Positions 7,995 through 15,701 of a stretch of 64,000 bases of DNA are shown here, piece by piece. Position 1 is the stretch's first letter. The number at the start of each line of letters is the position of its first letter. The position numbers and the translations under genes were made by a program. Origin of the DNA: Intestinimonas massiliensis (ex Afouda et al. 2020) (GTDB lineage: Bacteria; Bacillota; Clostridia; Oscillospirales; Oscillospiraceae); the NCBI RefSeq assembly GCF_900626285.1, contig NZ_LR131147.1, forward strand, positions 1,642,658-1,706,657, given 5' to 3'. Below the pieces are notes generated by a model. It searched no databases and was not told where the DNA came from. It saw only the letters and a program-made list of their open reading frames with translations.

Positions 7995-9371
7995 TCAGTC
8001 CACCAGCTCCACGGTGTAGCCCAGCTCCCGCAGGCCGCTGACGATCCCGCCCGGGTCCACCATGTGGCCAGCCCCCACCGCCAGGAAGAAGGTGTTCTCT
8101 CCCTCGGTCTCCAGATAGGAGGCGGCGGCCTGGATCATACCCGGGTCCCGCTGGGTGAACAGCTTGGAGTTGAGCTCGTCATCGCTGTTGATGATGGCCG
8201 CCTTGTCGTACACCTTGGCAAAGGCCTCCGGGTCCCGGGCCTTCCAGGCGGCAAACATGCCGGACATCATCTTCTCCTGCTCCTGGGCAGCCTGCTCAAT
8301 TTCCGGATCCGTCTTCCCGCCCTGGGCCATCTCCAGCAGGGACAGGGCGGAGTCCAGATAGGTCTCCTGATACTTGGCGGACAGGCCGTCAAAGATACCG
8401 CCCTGGAAGGCGTAGGTCTCCACCGCGTCGATGTTCTTGCCGGCGTTCACCGCCCGGGCGTTCACGTACAGGTCGATGGCCATGGCGTTGGCGCCGGTGG
8501 TATCGTCCATCAGGCTCAGGTTGGAGAAGGTGGAGGCCAGGGCCCAGGGCTTATAGGCGTCCAGGCCGTTGGGACCCAGGCCAAGGGCCTGGGACTGGGC
8601 CTGCACCCGGGCATACAGCTCGGGGCTGATGTGGTCGGCCAGGGTGGTGCCGTCGCCGTAGGTCTGGAGGCTCTGGAGGAGGGCCATCCCCTCCTGATCG
8701 TTGAGGTCCAGCTCAAAGGCCACGGTCTGGGAGGCGTCGATGGCGTCCCGCAGGGACTTGTGGAGGGGATACACGTTGTCCCGGTCCAGGTGGATGGTGC
8801 CCAGCAGGTAGAGGGTGTTCTCCCCGTTGGTGGCCTTCCACAGCAGGCCCTTGGACCCGGCGTCGTTGGCGTCATACACCGCCAGGATCAGCCGGTCGGC
8901 CATGACCATGGCCTCCTGATAGGTGCAGGGGCGCTCCAGGGCCAGGTTGCCCGTCTGGTCCCCCTGGACCACTCCCAGGCCGGACAGGAAGGAGGCGGCG
9001 CCCTTCTCCACGCCGGGCAGCTCATAGGCCGCCGCCTGCTGGTACAGGGCGTTCATCACGCCGCCGCGGGTGGTGTCCACCACCAGGCCCACGGCGTCCG
9101 CCGTCCGCTGGGGCAGCTCCAGCAGGGCCAGCTTGTCGGCCACGATCTTGCTCATGTTCTCCAGCTGGTCCATGGTGACAGTGCTCTGGATGTAAGTGGT
9201 GTAGTTGTCGTCCACCAGGCCCAGGGCGTAGCTGTCCGCCAGGGCGCTCACCGCCCAGGCGTCGGGCAGCTGGGGCTTCTGGGTGTCCTCCGCCGCCAGG
9301 GCGGGCAGGGTCAGCAGGGCCGCCGCCAGAACACCGGTGAGGACCCGCTTGAGAATGCCGTGTCTTTTCAT
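7995..9371 (-). CDS. Secreted TraB/GumN-family protein with SLH-like N-terminus
   Basis: A 458-residue protein. The ATG at 9371 is chosen because AAGGAG precedes it and a signal peptide (KRVLTGVLAAALLTLPALA) follows; the frame is open further upstream but overlaps the DUF815 gene. Residues of about 30-150 resemble two S-layer-homology-like helices pairs ('WAVSALADSYALGLVDDN...', 'GLGVVQGDQTGN...YQEAMVM'). From about 155 the TraB/GumN core starts ('LYLLGTIHLDRD...LHKSLRDAID...VAFELDL') and closes with 'FLAVGAGHMVDPGG'. The family is related to Tiki-type metalloproteases, with conserved GxxH and GxGH motifs, both present here. It lies 5 nt after the DUF815 ATPase gene. The target is unknown. 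Confidence 0.82.
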   Translation of the reverse strand: MKRHGILKRVLTGVLAAALLTLPALAAEDTQKPQLPDAWAVSALADSYALGLVDDNYTTYIQSTVTMDQLENMSKIVADKLALLELPQRTADAVGLVVDTTRGGVMNALYQQAAAYELPGVEKGAASFLSGLGVVQGDQTGNLALERPCTYQEAMVMADRLILAVYDANDAGSKGLLWKATNGENTLYLLGTIHLDRDNVYPLHKSLRDAIDASQTVAFELDLNDQEGMALLQSLQTYGDGTTLADHISPELYARVQAQSQALGLGPNGLDAYKPWALASTFSNLSLMDDTTGANAMAIDLYVNARAVNAGKNIDAVETYAFQGGIFDGLSAKYQETYLDSALSLLEMAQGGKTDPEIEQAAQEQEKMMSGMFAAWKARDPEAFAKVYDKAAIINSDDELNSKLFTQRDPGMIQAAASYLETEGENTFFLAVGAGHMVDPGGIVSGLRELGYTVELVD

Positions 9372-9376
9372 GGGAT

Positions 9377-10573
9377 TCACTCCTTCTTGTCTAAATGCAG
9401 GCTGGCAATGAACTGCTTGGCCGTCCGGGGCGTGCGGCCGGTGTGCCGCATTTCCCACCGGATGGCGCCGGTACGCAGCTGCTGCTTGTCCATCTCCACC
9501 CCGTACAGGGCGGCCATCCGCTCCACCAGATCCAGGTATTCCCCCTGGTTCAGGGCCAGATAGGGGATGCGCAGGCCGAAGCGCTCGGCCAGGGAGGTCT
9601 TTTCCTGGATGGTCTCGCTGGCGTCCACCTCGTCCCCCGCCCGGTCGGAGAAGGTCTGCCGCACCAGATGGCGGCGGTTGGAAGTGGCGTAGATGGCCAC
9701 GTTGGCCGGCCGCTTCTCCAGGCCGCCCTCCAGGATGGTCTTCATCACGGAATAGGTGGTGTCGTCCTGGTCGAAGGCCAGATCGTCGATGAACAGGATG
9801 AACTTCAGGCGGCGCCCCCCAAGGGTGCGGATCAGCCGGGGCATATCCGCCAGGCCCTCCTTCTGTACCTCGATGAGCCGCAGCTGGTCGAATCCGGGCT
9901 GGGAGAGCAGGCTCTTCACCGTGGCCGATTTGCCGGTACCGCTGTCGCCGTAGAGCAGTACGTTGTTCATCGCTTTCCCCTCCAGCATGGCCCGGGTGTT
10001 GGCGATGACCTGGTCCCGCTGGAGCTCGTAGCCCAGCATCTCCTCCGGGCCGGGGCAGTCCGGGTCCTCCACCGGGAACAGCTCCCCGTCCTCCCACAAA
10101 AAGGCCTTGCAGCGGGCAAACAGGCCGGAGCCGTGGGTGCGGTAGAATTGGGTGAGGGAATCAAAGGTAAAGGGGCAGCCCGCCGTCCAGCGGGGCAGCA
10201 TTTCCGTATCCGGAACGGTCTTTTTCATCTCCGCCAGCAGCTCTCCGCAGTCCAGTTGGGAGAGGGTGCGGAACAGTCCGATCTCCCGCTCCGCCGCCGC
10301 CTCCAGGGCCGGGTCGTTCTCCCCCCGTTCCATCAGCCGGGCATAGGGGAAGTTCTGATCCCGGAGCTGGTCGTAAAACCAGTCCCCCAGGCCCTGATAG
10401 CCGTCCTGACGGAGCTGATAGAACAGCTCGGCATAGGCGTCCACTGCCTTCTCGCCGTTCTTCGCCATGATTCCGTCCAACAACTGCCGCAGGGCTTTTA
10501 TTTCCGGTGTGTGTAAAATGGGCCGGTATGCCGCCACGCCCCGCAGGGCCCGGTCCAGTGTCTCCATGGTCAT
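9377..10573 (-). CDS. DUF815-family AAA+ ATPase
   Basis: A 398-residue cytoplasmic P-loop ATPase of the DUF815/COG2607 type. Walker A 'GDSGTGKS' is at residues 209-216 and Walker B 'FILFIDDLAF' at about 258-267, followed by the family block 'KTILEGGLEKRPANVAIYATSNRRHLV'. The N-terminal 200 residues are helical and conserved in position with other members. A GGAGG site precedes the ATG at 10573. It has its own strong promoter and is followed after 5 nt by the TraB-family gene. The physiological role of the family is not established. Confidence 0.88.
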   Translation of the reverse strand: MTMETLDRALRGVAAYRPILHTPEIKALRQLLDGIMAKNGEKAVDAYAELFYQLRQDGYQGLGDWFYDQLRDQNFPYARLMERGENDPALEAAAEREIGLFRTLSQLDCGELLAEMKKTVPDTEMLPRWTAGCPFTFDSLTQFYRTHGSGLFARCKAFLWEDGELFPVEDPDCPGPEEMLGYELQRDQVIANTRAMLEGKAMNNVLLYGDSGTGKSATVKSLLSQPGFDQLRLIEVQKEGLADMPRLIRTLGGRRLKFILFIDDLAFDQDDTTYSVMKTILEGGLEKRPANVAIYATSNRRHLVRQTFSDRAGDEVDASETIQEKTSLAERFGLRIPYLALNQGEYLDLVERMAALYGVEMDKQQLRTGAIRWEMRHTGRTPRTAKQFIASLHLDKKE

Positions 10574-10600
10574 GGTTTTGCCTCCTTCGCAGATGGCACT

Positions 10601-10629
10601 ATTTTATGCGTCCGCGCCCCGCCTGTCAA
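10601..10629 (-). promoter_or_regulatory. Promoter of the DUF815-TraB operon
   Basis: TTGACA (10624-10629) and TAAAAT (10601-10606) lie 17 bp apart on the minus strand, about 27 bp before the start codon. The -35 box is a perfect consensus. Confidence 0.75.
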
Positions 10630-10638
10630 TCCCGGCCC

Positions 10639-10667
10639 TTGACTTCTTTGCCTACCTTTCGTATTCT
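10639..10667 (+). promoter_or_regulatory. Divergent promoter of the class II aldolase gene
   Basis: TTGACT (10639-10644) and TATTCT (10662-10667) with a 17-bp spacer, about 30 bp before the ATG at 10698. It is back to back with the DUF815 promoter, with the two -35 boxes only 9 bp apart. Confidence 0.65.
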
Positions 10668-10697
10668 TAAACAAAAGGAAAGAAAGGGTGGATTGTT

Positions 10698-11342
10698 ATG
10701 CTTCTTCAGACCCAGCGGGAGACGGTGGTGGAATACGGCAAAAAGCTGGTGACCACCGGGCTCACCGACGGCACCTTCGGCAATCTCAGCGTCTTTGACC
10801 GGGAGAGCGGTCTCATGGCCATCAGCCCCTCCGGTATGGACTATTTCCTCACCACCCCGGAGGATGTGGTGGTCACCGACCTGGAGGGGAAGGTGGTGGA
10901 GGGCTGCCGGAAGCCCTCCAGCGAGCTGGACCTCCACCGTCTGTTCTACCAGCGCCGCCCCGACGTGAACGGCGTGGTCCACACCCACTCCACCTTCGCC
11001 ACCGTCCTGGCCTGCCTGGGCTGGTCCATTGAGCCGGTCCACTACCTGGTGGCCTACTCGGGCACCTCGGTGCCCTGCATCCCCTACTACCCCTTCGGCT
11101 CCCTGGAGCTGGCGGAGGCGGCCTGGGACGCCATGAAGGATACCTATAACGCCTGCCTGCTGGGCAACCACGGCCTGCTGGCGGTGGGGGGCAGCCTGTC
11201 CTTCGCCTTCGACGCCGCCCAGCAGCTGGAGTTTCTGTCCAAGGTCTACTACCACGCCCGGCTGGCGGGGGGCGGGGTGAAGCTTACCGACGCTCAGCTC
11301 CAGGCGGTACTGGGCAAGTTCCAGTCCTACCGGCAGGCGTGA
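10698..11342 (+). CDS. Class II aldolase, fuculose-phosphate aldolase-like
   Basis: A 214-residue class II aldolase/adducin-head protein, similar in length to FucA (about 215). The zinc ligands are in place: 'HTHS' (His95, His97) and 'GNHG' (His158), with the catalytic acid in 'SSELDLH' (Glu76). Each sits about three residues from the classical FucA positions. Substrate binding 'FGNLS' and 'SPSGMDY' are also present. Members cleave sugar-1-phosphates such as L-fuculose-1-P to dihydroxyacetone phosphate and an aldehyde; the sugar cannot be told from sequence (fuculose, rhamnulose, ribulose or methylthioribulose branches are possible). It stands alone, so no pathway neighbours help. Confidence 0.82.
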   Translation: MLLQTQRETVVEYGKKLVTTGLTDGTFGNLSVFDRESGLMAISPSGMDYFLTTPEDVVVTDLEGKVVEGCRKPSSELDLHRLFYQRRPDVNGVVHTHSTFATVLACLGWSIEPVHYLVAYSGTSVPCIPYYPFGSLELAEAAWDAMKDTYNACLLGNHGLLAVGGSLSFAFDAAQQLEFLSKVYYHARLAGGGVKLTDAQLQAVLGKFQSYRQA

Positions 11343-11360
11343 GCCCACCCGTTTCGCCTA

Positions 11361-11389
11361 TTTACACTGGCCGGTTTTGGAGGTACAAT
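11361..11389 (+). promoter_or_regulatory. Promoter of the beta-CASP nuclease gene
   Basis: TTTACA (11361-11366) and TACAAT (11384-11389), 17-bp spacer, about 32 bp upstream of the ATG at 11421. Confidence 0.55.
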
Positions 11390-11420
11390 CAGCTTACAGA
11401 AGAACACAAGGAGGTGCACC

Positions 11421-13016
11421 ATGAAACTGACCTTTTTCGGCGCGGCCCATGCTGTCACCGGCAGCTGCCACTGCGTGGAGTGCGGCGGGAAGAAGATCCT
11501 GGTGGACTGCGGCCTGCAGCAGGGCAGGGACGAGCGGGACAACCAGGAACTGGACTTCAACGCCGGATACATCGACGCCGTGGTGGTCACCCACGCCCAC
11601 ATCGACCACTCCGGCCGCATCCCCCTGCTGGTGAAGCAGGGGTTTGAGGGCAACATCTACTGCACCCGGCTCACCGGCCAGCTTCTGAGCATCATGCTGC
11701 GGGACTCCGCCCACATCCAGGAGAGCGACGCCCAGTGGCAGAACCAGAAGGGCAGGCGGGCGGGCGCCGACCCGGTGGAGCCCCTGTACACCGTGGCCGA
11801 CGCCGAGGCCGCCATCAAGCACATCGTCACCTGCGAGTACGGCACCCGCCTCCAGATCGAGGACGGGGTAAAGGTCCGCTTCGTGGATGCGGGCCATCTG
11901 CTGGGCTCGGCCAGCGTGGAGATGTGGCTCACCGAAGGGGAGGAGACCCGGAAGGTGGTGTTCTCCGGCGACATCGGCAACCGGGACCAGCCCATCATCC
12001 GGGACCCCCAGTACATCAAGGACGCCGACTACGTTCTCACCGAGAGCACCTACGGCGACCGGCTCCACGACATGGACGAGAAGCCGGACTACACCGCCGA
12101 CCTGGCCGCCATCATCGACGAGACCCTGGGCAAGGGAGGCAACGTGATCATCCCCTCCTTTGCCGTGGGCCGTACCCAGGAGCTGCTGTACTTCATCCGG
12201 GAGATGAAGGAGCAGGGTCTGGTAAAGAGCATGCCCAACTTCCAGGTGGTGGTGGACTCCCCCCTGGCGGGAGAGGCCACCCGCATCTTCTCCGGCGACC
12301 TCCACGGCTACCTGGATGAGGACGCCATCGCCGCCCTGAAGGGGGGCGCCCTGTTCCAGTTCCCGGGGCTCACCATCACCGAATCCAGCGCCGAATCCCG
12401 GGCCCTCAATGAGGACAAGACCCCCCGTGTGATCATCTCCGCCTCCGGCATGTGCGATGCCGGCCGGGTGCGCCACCACCTGAAGCACAACCTGTGGCGG
12501 CCGGAGTGCGCCGTGGTGTTCGTGGGCTATCAGGCGGAGGGCAGCCTGGGCCGCCGGCTGCTGAACGGGGTCTCCTCCGTCAAGCTCTTTGGCGAGGAGA
12601 TCGCGGTGCGGGCCAAAATCGTCAACTTCCACGGCCTCTCCTCCCACGCCGACCGGGACGGGCTGCTGCGGTGGATCGAGCACTTCACCCCCCAGCCCAA
12701 GCAGGTCTTTGTGGTCCACGGCGAGGCGGAGGTGGCCGACCTGTATGCCGACACCCTGCGGCAGCGGGGCCTGGCCGCCCACGCCCCCAACTATGAGGAG
12801 GTCTACGACCTGCTGAACAACCAGATGCTCTCCCCCGGCCTGCCGCCGGAGAAGAAGCCGGTATCCACCCCCGGCGCCTCCCCCGCCTACCAGCGGCTGG
12901 AGGATGTGGGCCGCAAGCTGATGGAGGTCATCGCCCACAACAAGGGCGGCACCAACAAGGACCTGGGCAAGTTTGCCGACCAGCTGCGGGCCCTCATCGA
13001 AAAGTGGGACCGCTGA
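11421..13016 (+). CDS. Metallo-beta-lactamase/beta-CASP RNA-processing nuclease
   Basis: A 531-residue protein of the YSH1/CPSF73-like branch. The zinc motif 'THAHIDHSGR' places His58, His60, Asp62 and His63; 'DAGHLLGSASVEMW' and 'FSGDIGNRDQPI' supply the later ligands. The beta-CASP insertion runs about 200-400 ('TYGDRLH...FAVGRTQELLYFI', 'ASGMCDAGRVRHHLKHNL'). The C-terminal RMMBL-type region includes 'GLSSHADRDGLLRW' and 'VFVVHGEAE'. A further 60-residue tail ends the protein. Family members are endo- or exoribonucleases acting in mRNA decay. An AAGGAGGTG site precedes the ATG. It is monocistronic and ends at a bidirectional terminator. Confidence 0.88.
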   Translation: MKLTFFGAAHAVTGSCHCVECGGKKILVDCGLQQGRDERDNQELDFNAGYIDAVVVTHAHIDHSGRIPLLVKQGFEGNIYCTRLTGQLLSIMLRDSAHIQESDAQWQNQKGRRAGADPVEPLYTVADAEAAIKHIVTCEYGTRLQIEDGVKVRFVDAGHLLGSASVEMWLTEGEETRKVVFSGDIGNRDQPIIRDPQYIKDADYVLTESTYGDRLHDMDEKPDYTADLAAIIDETLGKGGNVIIPSFAVGRTQELLYFIREMKEQGLVKSMPNFQVVVDSPLAGEATRIFSGDLHGYLDEDAIAALKGGALFQFPGLTITESSAESRALNEDKTPRVIISASGMCDAGRVRHHLKHNLWRPECAVVFVGYQAEGSLGRRLLNGVSSVKLFGEEIAVRAKIVNFHGLSSHADRDGLLRWIEHFTPQPKQVFVVHGEAEVADLYADTLRQRGLAAHAPNYEEVYDLLNNQMLSPGLPPEKKPVSTPGASPAYQRLEDVGRKLMEVIAHNKGGTNKDLGKFADQLRALIEKWDR

Positions 13017-13035
13017 AGATCCGAACACAAAAAGA

Positions 13036-13061
13036 GACCGCGGAGCGAAAGCTCCGCGGTC
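13036..13061. terminator. Bidirectional terminator between convergent genes
   Basis: An 11-bp stem (13036-13046 with 13051-13061, GAAA loop) is flanked by A-rich and T-rich sides. It serves the beta-CASP gene (plus) and the AAA+ gene (minus), whose stop codons lie within 20 bp on either side. Confidence 0.8.
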
Positions 13062-13071
13062 TTTCTGCTTC

Positions 13072-15591
13072 TTACTGGAATCCGATCCGCGGCTTGGGCG
13101 CCGCGGGGGCGGCGGGGGCCGTGGGGACGGTGATCTCCTCCCCGTGGAGGACGTACAGCTCCGGGTCTCCCTTGGGCAGGTCCTTGGTGAGGGCGGCGTG
13201 CTGGATCAGGCTGCGCTCGAACAGGTTGCGGGCGAAACGGGCGTTGCCGAACCGGGCGGAATCCTGCCGGGCCTGGTCGAAGATCTGCCGGGCCTTCTCC
13301 CTGGCGCTGTCGTCCAGCTTCATCTGATTGCCCGCCGCGATGCCCTCCAGGATCTGGAGCAGCTCGTCGGTGGTGTAGTCGGGGAACTCGATGGTCTTGG
13401 CGATGCGGGAGCGCAGGCCGGTGTTGGCCTTGTCCAGGAACTCCTCCATCTCCTTGGTGTAGCCGGCAAAGATGACCACCAGCTTGTCCCGGTTGTTCTC
13501 CATCTGCTGGATCAGCTCGGCGATGCACTCCTCCTTGAAGGTGTCCGCCCGGCCGCCGGTGTAGGGGTTGAGCTGGTAGGCCTCGTCAATGAACAGCACC
13601 CCGTTGTAGGCGGAGGCGCACTTCTGGGCGGTGAGGGGGGCGGTCTGGCCCACGTACTTGGCCACCAGGTCCTTGCCGGAGCAGATCACCAGCTTGTTCT
13701 CCTGGATGAAGCCGATGCTGTACAGGATCTCGGCGGTGAGCCGGGCCACGGTGGTCTTGCCGGTGCCCGCGTTGCCGGAGAACACCATGTGCAGGTTGAT
13801 GCGCTCCTTGTCGGTCTTCTCCAGCTTCATGTTGAAGCGGATCAGGTCGTTGATGTTCTTCAGCTCCTGCTTCACGTTCTCCAGGCCGGTGAGCCGGTTG
13901 AGCTCGTCGAAGATCTCCTGCTCCGTCCGGGGGGGCTTGACGTAGGGGATGTCCTCCTTCAGCAGCACGTCTCCGGCGTTGATGTTGGCGTTGAAGTGCT
14001 TGAACATGATCTGCTCGTACAGCAGGTCCACATACTCCATGCTCCGCTGGGGGGCGGCGGGATAGGCCATCCTGATGTAGCTGTACAGCTGCTCCTTGGT
14101 CTCCTCCGGCACCTCCAGGATCTGCACCAGCTTGTCCTCCAGCACGTCCAGCACCTTCTCGTTGGAGTAGTCCTCCATCTCAAAGCTGCGGGTGAAGATC
14201 CGCCGCTTGAACTCCGGATAGTTGGCCAGGAAGGTCTGGATGGCCACCTTGGTGTCGCAGAGGATGGTCATGTTGGTGTCCTTCTTCTCCTCCATCAGCC
14301 GCAGCAGCTTGTGGTACTCCCGCTGGAAGTCCTCGTCCCGGCCCAGCAGCTCCACGTCGTACAGCAGCACGGTGGTGCCGGGCTGGAGATTGCCGTAGTA
14401 CTCCATCAGGCCGCTGAAGGAGTAGCCGGAGTAGTAGAGGGTCTCCATGCAGATGTTCTCCTGGGCGCAGGGGTAATAGGTGAAGTGCCACAGGGCGTTG
14501 CCGAAGATCCGCAGCAGCGGCTCGGCGCTGGCCGGGTCGGGGGCGGACACCGCCATGTTGAAGGGCAGGAAGGGGATCCGGGCGTTTCTGGAGCGGCTGG
14601 TGATGTAGTGGAACAGCTCCGCGAACCGCTCCTTGTCCTCCGGCTTCAGATCGGACTGCCGCACCTCGTTGAGGAAGCGGTTGAACTGATAGTTGTCCAC
14701 CATGCTCAGGCCGGCGTAGGTATTCCTCTGGGCCACCTGGTAGGCAATGTCCACCGCCGGCCGGTTGTATTTCTTGGACAGGGCGATGAAGTAGGCCGCC
14801 AGCTTGTCCGGACACTGGGTATAGCCGCACTGGCGGCAGCCCTCCCGCCTGCGGCACAGGAAGCTGTCCCGGTCGCTGAGGAGCAGGGTGTCCGCCTCCC
14901 CCTTTCCCTGGTACCACATATGGATGTAGCGTCCGATCATATCCCCCCGGTCCTCCTTCCGGCACAGGGGGATATAGTTGTAGGCCACCACCATCTGGTT
15001 GGAGTACTCCACCGATACCGCCCGGGTCTTCAGCAGGTCGTAGGCGCCGTGGGCGCTCTTGGCGTCGATGCCCGCGATATCCGCCGGGTCCAGATGGATG
15101 GGGGTCTCATCGGCCCAGGCAAAGGGGATCAGCCGGCTCCCCAGCAGGTCCGCAAACAGATCCCGGGGGTTCCGGTTCAGGGTCTGGGCATATTTGCACA
15201 GATAGTTGACCAGTCCGTAGGGGCAGGCCTCACCGGGGCAGGTCTTGCGCATCTTGCAGTACTGCCGGGGCGCCTGAAAAACAGCCGCCTCCGGGCTGTC
15301 GTAGTCGGAGGTGCAGTAGTAGTCGGTGAAAAAGAAGTGGGTGTAGATCTGCTCCAGCCGGGAGGAATCCATGGCCGGAGAATTGCCCTTCAGCTGGGCG
15401 GTGCTGCAGAAATTGACCTTCATCAGGTAGGAGCAGTTGGACCGCTCCGGATCCTGCCCCTTGTAAAAGCCGAAGTAATAGAGAAAATAGGCGAAATTGA
15501 CCAATTCGGGATGATTCGCCGCAAGCTGCCGCACCCTGGGGTAAAGGCCGGCGTAGTCGATGGCCGGGGCCTGTTCCTGGACCGTACTCAT
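13072..15591 (-). CDS. CbbX/SpoVK-type AAA+ protein with Cys-cluster N-terminus
   Basis: An 839-residue protein. ATG 15591 is chosen over a GTG at 15597 because GGAGGTG is about 6 nt ahead of the ATG and would abut the GTG. The last 260 residues are a CbbX/SpoVK-class AAA+ domain: Walker A 'GNAGTGKTT' at 606-614, Walker B 'VLFIDEAY' at 665-672, pore/ISS region 'GYTKEMEEFLDKANTGLRSR', then a Pro/Ala tail. The N-terminal 250 residues have two Cys clusters ('YCKMRKTCPGEACPYG' and 'CRRREGCRQCGYTQCP') that could bind metal. The middle (about 400-530) looks like a degenerate ATPase-like module with 'TTVLLYDVELL' but no Walker A. Substrate and partners are unknown. Confidence 0.8.
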   Translation of the reverse strand: MSTVQEQAPAIDYAGLYPRVRQLAANHPELVNFAYFLYYFGFYKGQDPERSNCSYLMKVNFCSTAQLKGNSPAMDSSRLEQIYTHFFFTDYYCTSDYDSPEAAVFQAPRQYCKMRKTCPGEACPYGLVNYLCKYAQTLNRNPRDLFADLLGSRLIPFAWADETPIHLDPADIAGIDAKSAHGAYDLLKTRAVSVEYSNQMVVAYNYIPLCRKEDRGDMIGRYIHMWYQGKGEADTLLLSDRDSFLCRRREGCRQCGYTQCPDKLAAYFIALSKKYNRPAVDIAYQVAQRNTYAGLSMVDNYQFNRFLNEVRQSDLKPEDKERFAELFHYITSRSRNARIPFLPFNMAVSAPDPASAEPLLRIFGNALWHFTYYPCAQENICMETLYYSGYSFSGLMEYYGNLQPGTTVLLYDVELLGRDEDFQREYHKLLRLMEEKKDTNMTILCDTKVAIQTFLANYPEFKRRIFTRSFEMEDYSNEKVLDVLEDKLVQILEVPEETKEQLYSYIRMAYPAAPQRSMEYVDLLYEQIMFKHFNANINAGDVLLKEDIPYVKPPRTEQEIFDELNRLTGLENVKQELKNINDLIRFNMKLEKTDKERINLHMVFSGNAGTGKTTVARLTAEILYSIGFIQENKLVICSGKDLVAKYVGQTAPLTAQKCASAYNGVLFIDEAYQLNPYTGGRADTFKEECIAELIQQMENNRDKLVVIFAGYTKEMEEFLDKANTGLRSRIAKTIEFPDYTTDELLQILEGIAAGNQMKLDDSAREKARQIFDQARQDSARFGNARFARNLFERSLIQHAALTKDLPKGDPELYVLHGEEITVPTAPAAPAAPKPRIGFQ

Positions 15592-15632
15592 GTACACACC
15601 TCCGCATTGATTTTGTCGAAACCAGCATCTTC

Positions 15633-15661
15633 AGTGTAGCACACTCCACCCTCTGCCGCAA
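15633..15661 (-). promoter_or_regulatory. Possible promoter of the AAA+ gene
   Basis: TACACT (15633-15638) with a weak TTGCGG -35 (15656-15661) at 17 bp, about 42 bp upstream of the ATG. The -35 part overlaps the edge of the hemL terminator. Confidence 0.4.
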
Positions 15662-15662
15662 C

Positions 15663-15691
15663 AAAAACGGGGCCGCTTGCGCGGCCCCGTT
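15663..15691 (-). terminator. Terminator of the tetrapyrrole operon
   Basis: An 11-bp stem (15666-15676 with 15681-15691, 4-nt loop) is followed on the minus strand by five T. It is 11 nt past the hemL stop and ends the cobalt-transport/precorrin-2 transcript. Confidence 0.85.
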
Positions 15692-15701
15692 TGGGGTCTG
15701 G

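Noticed and set aside
9374..10097. Upstream extension of the TraB frame
   Set aside because: The frame is open, but it lies within the DUF815 gene. The ATG at 9371 has an AAGGAG site and starts a signal peptide.
12973..15639. Plus-strand frame of about 888 codons opposite the AAA+ gene
   Set aside because: Antisense shadow of the AAA+ protein; repetitive Leu/Gln/Gly/His composition and no domain.
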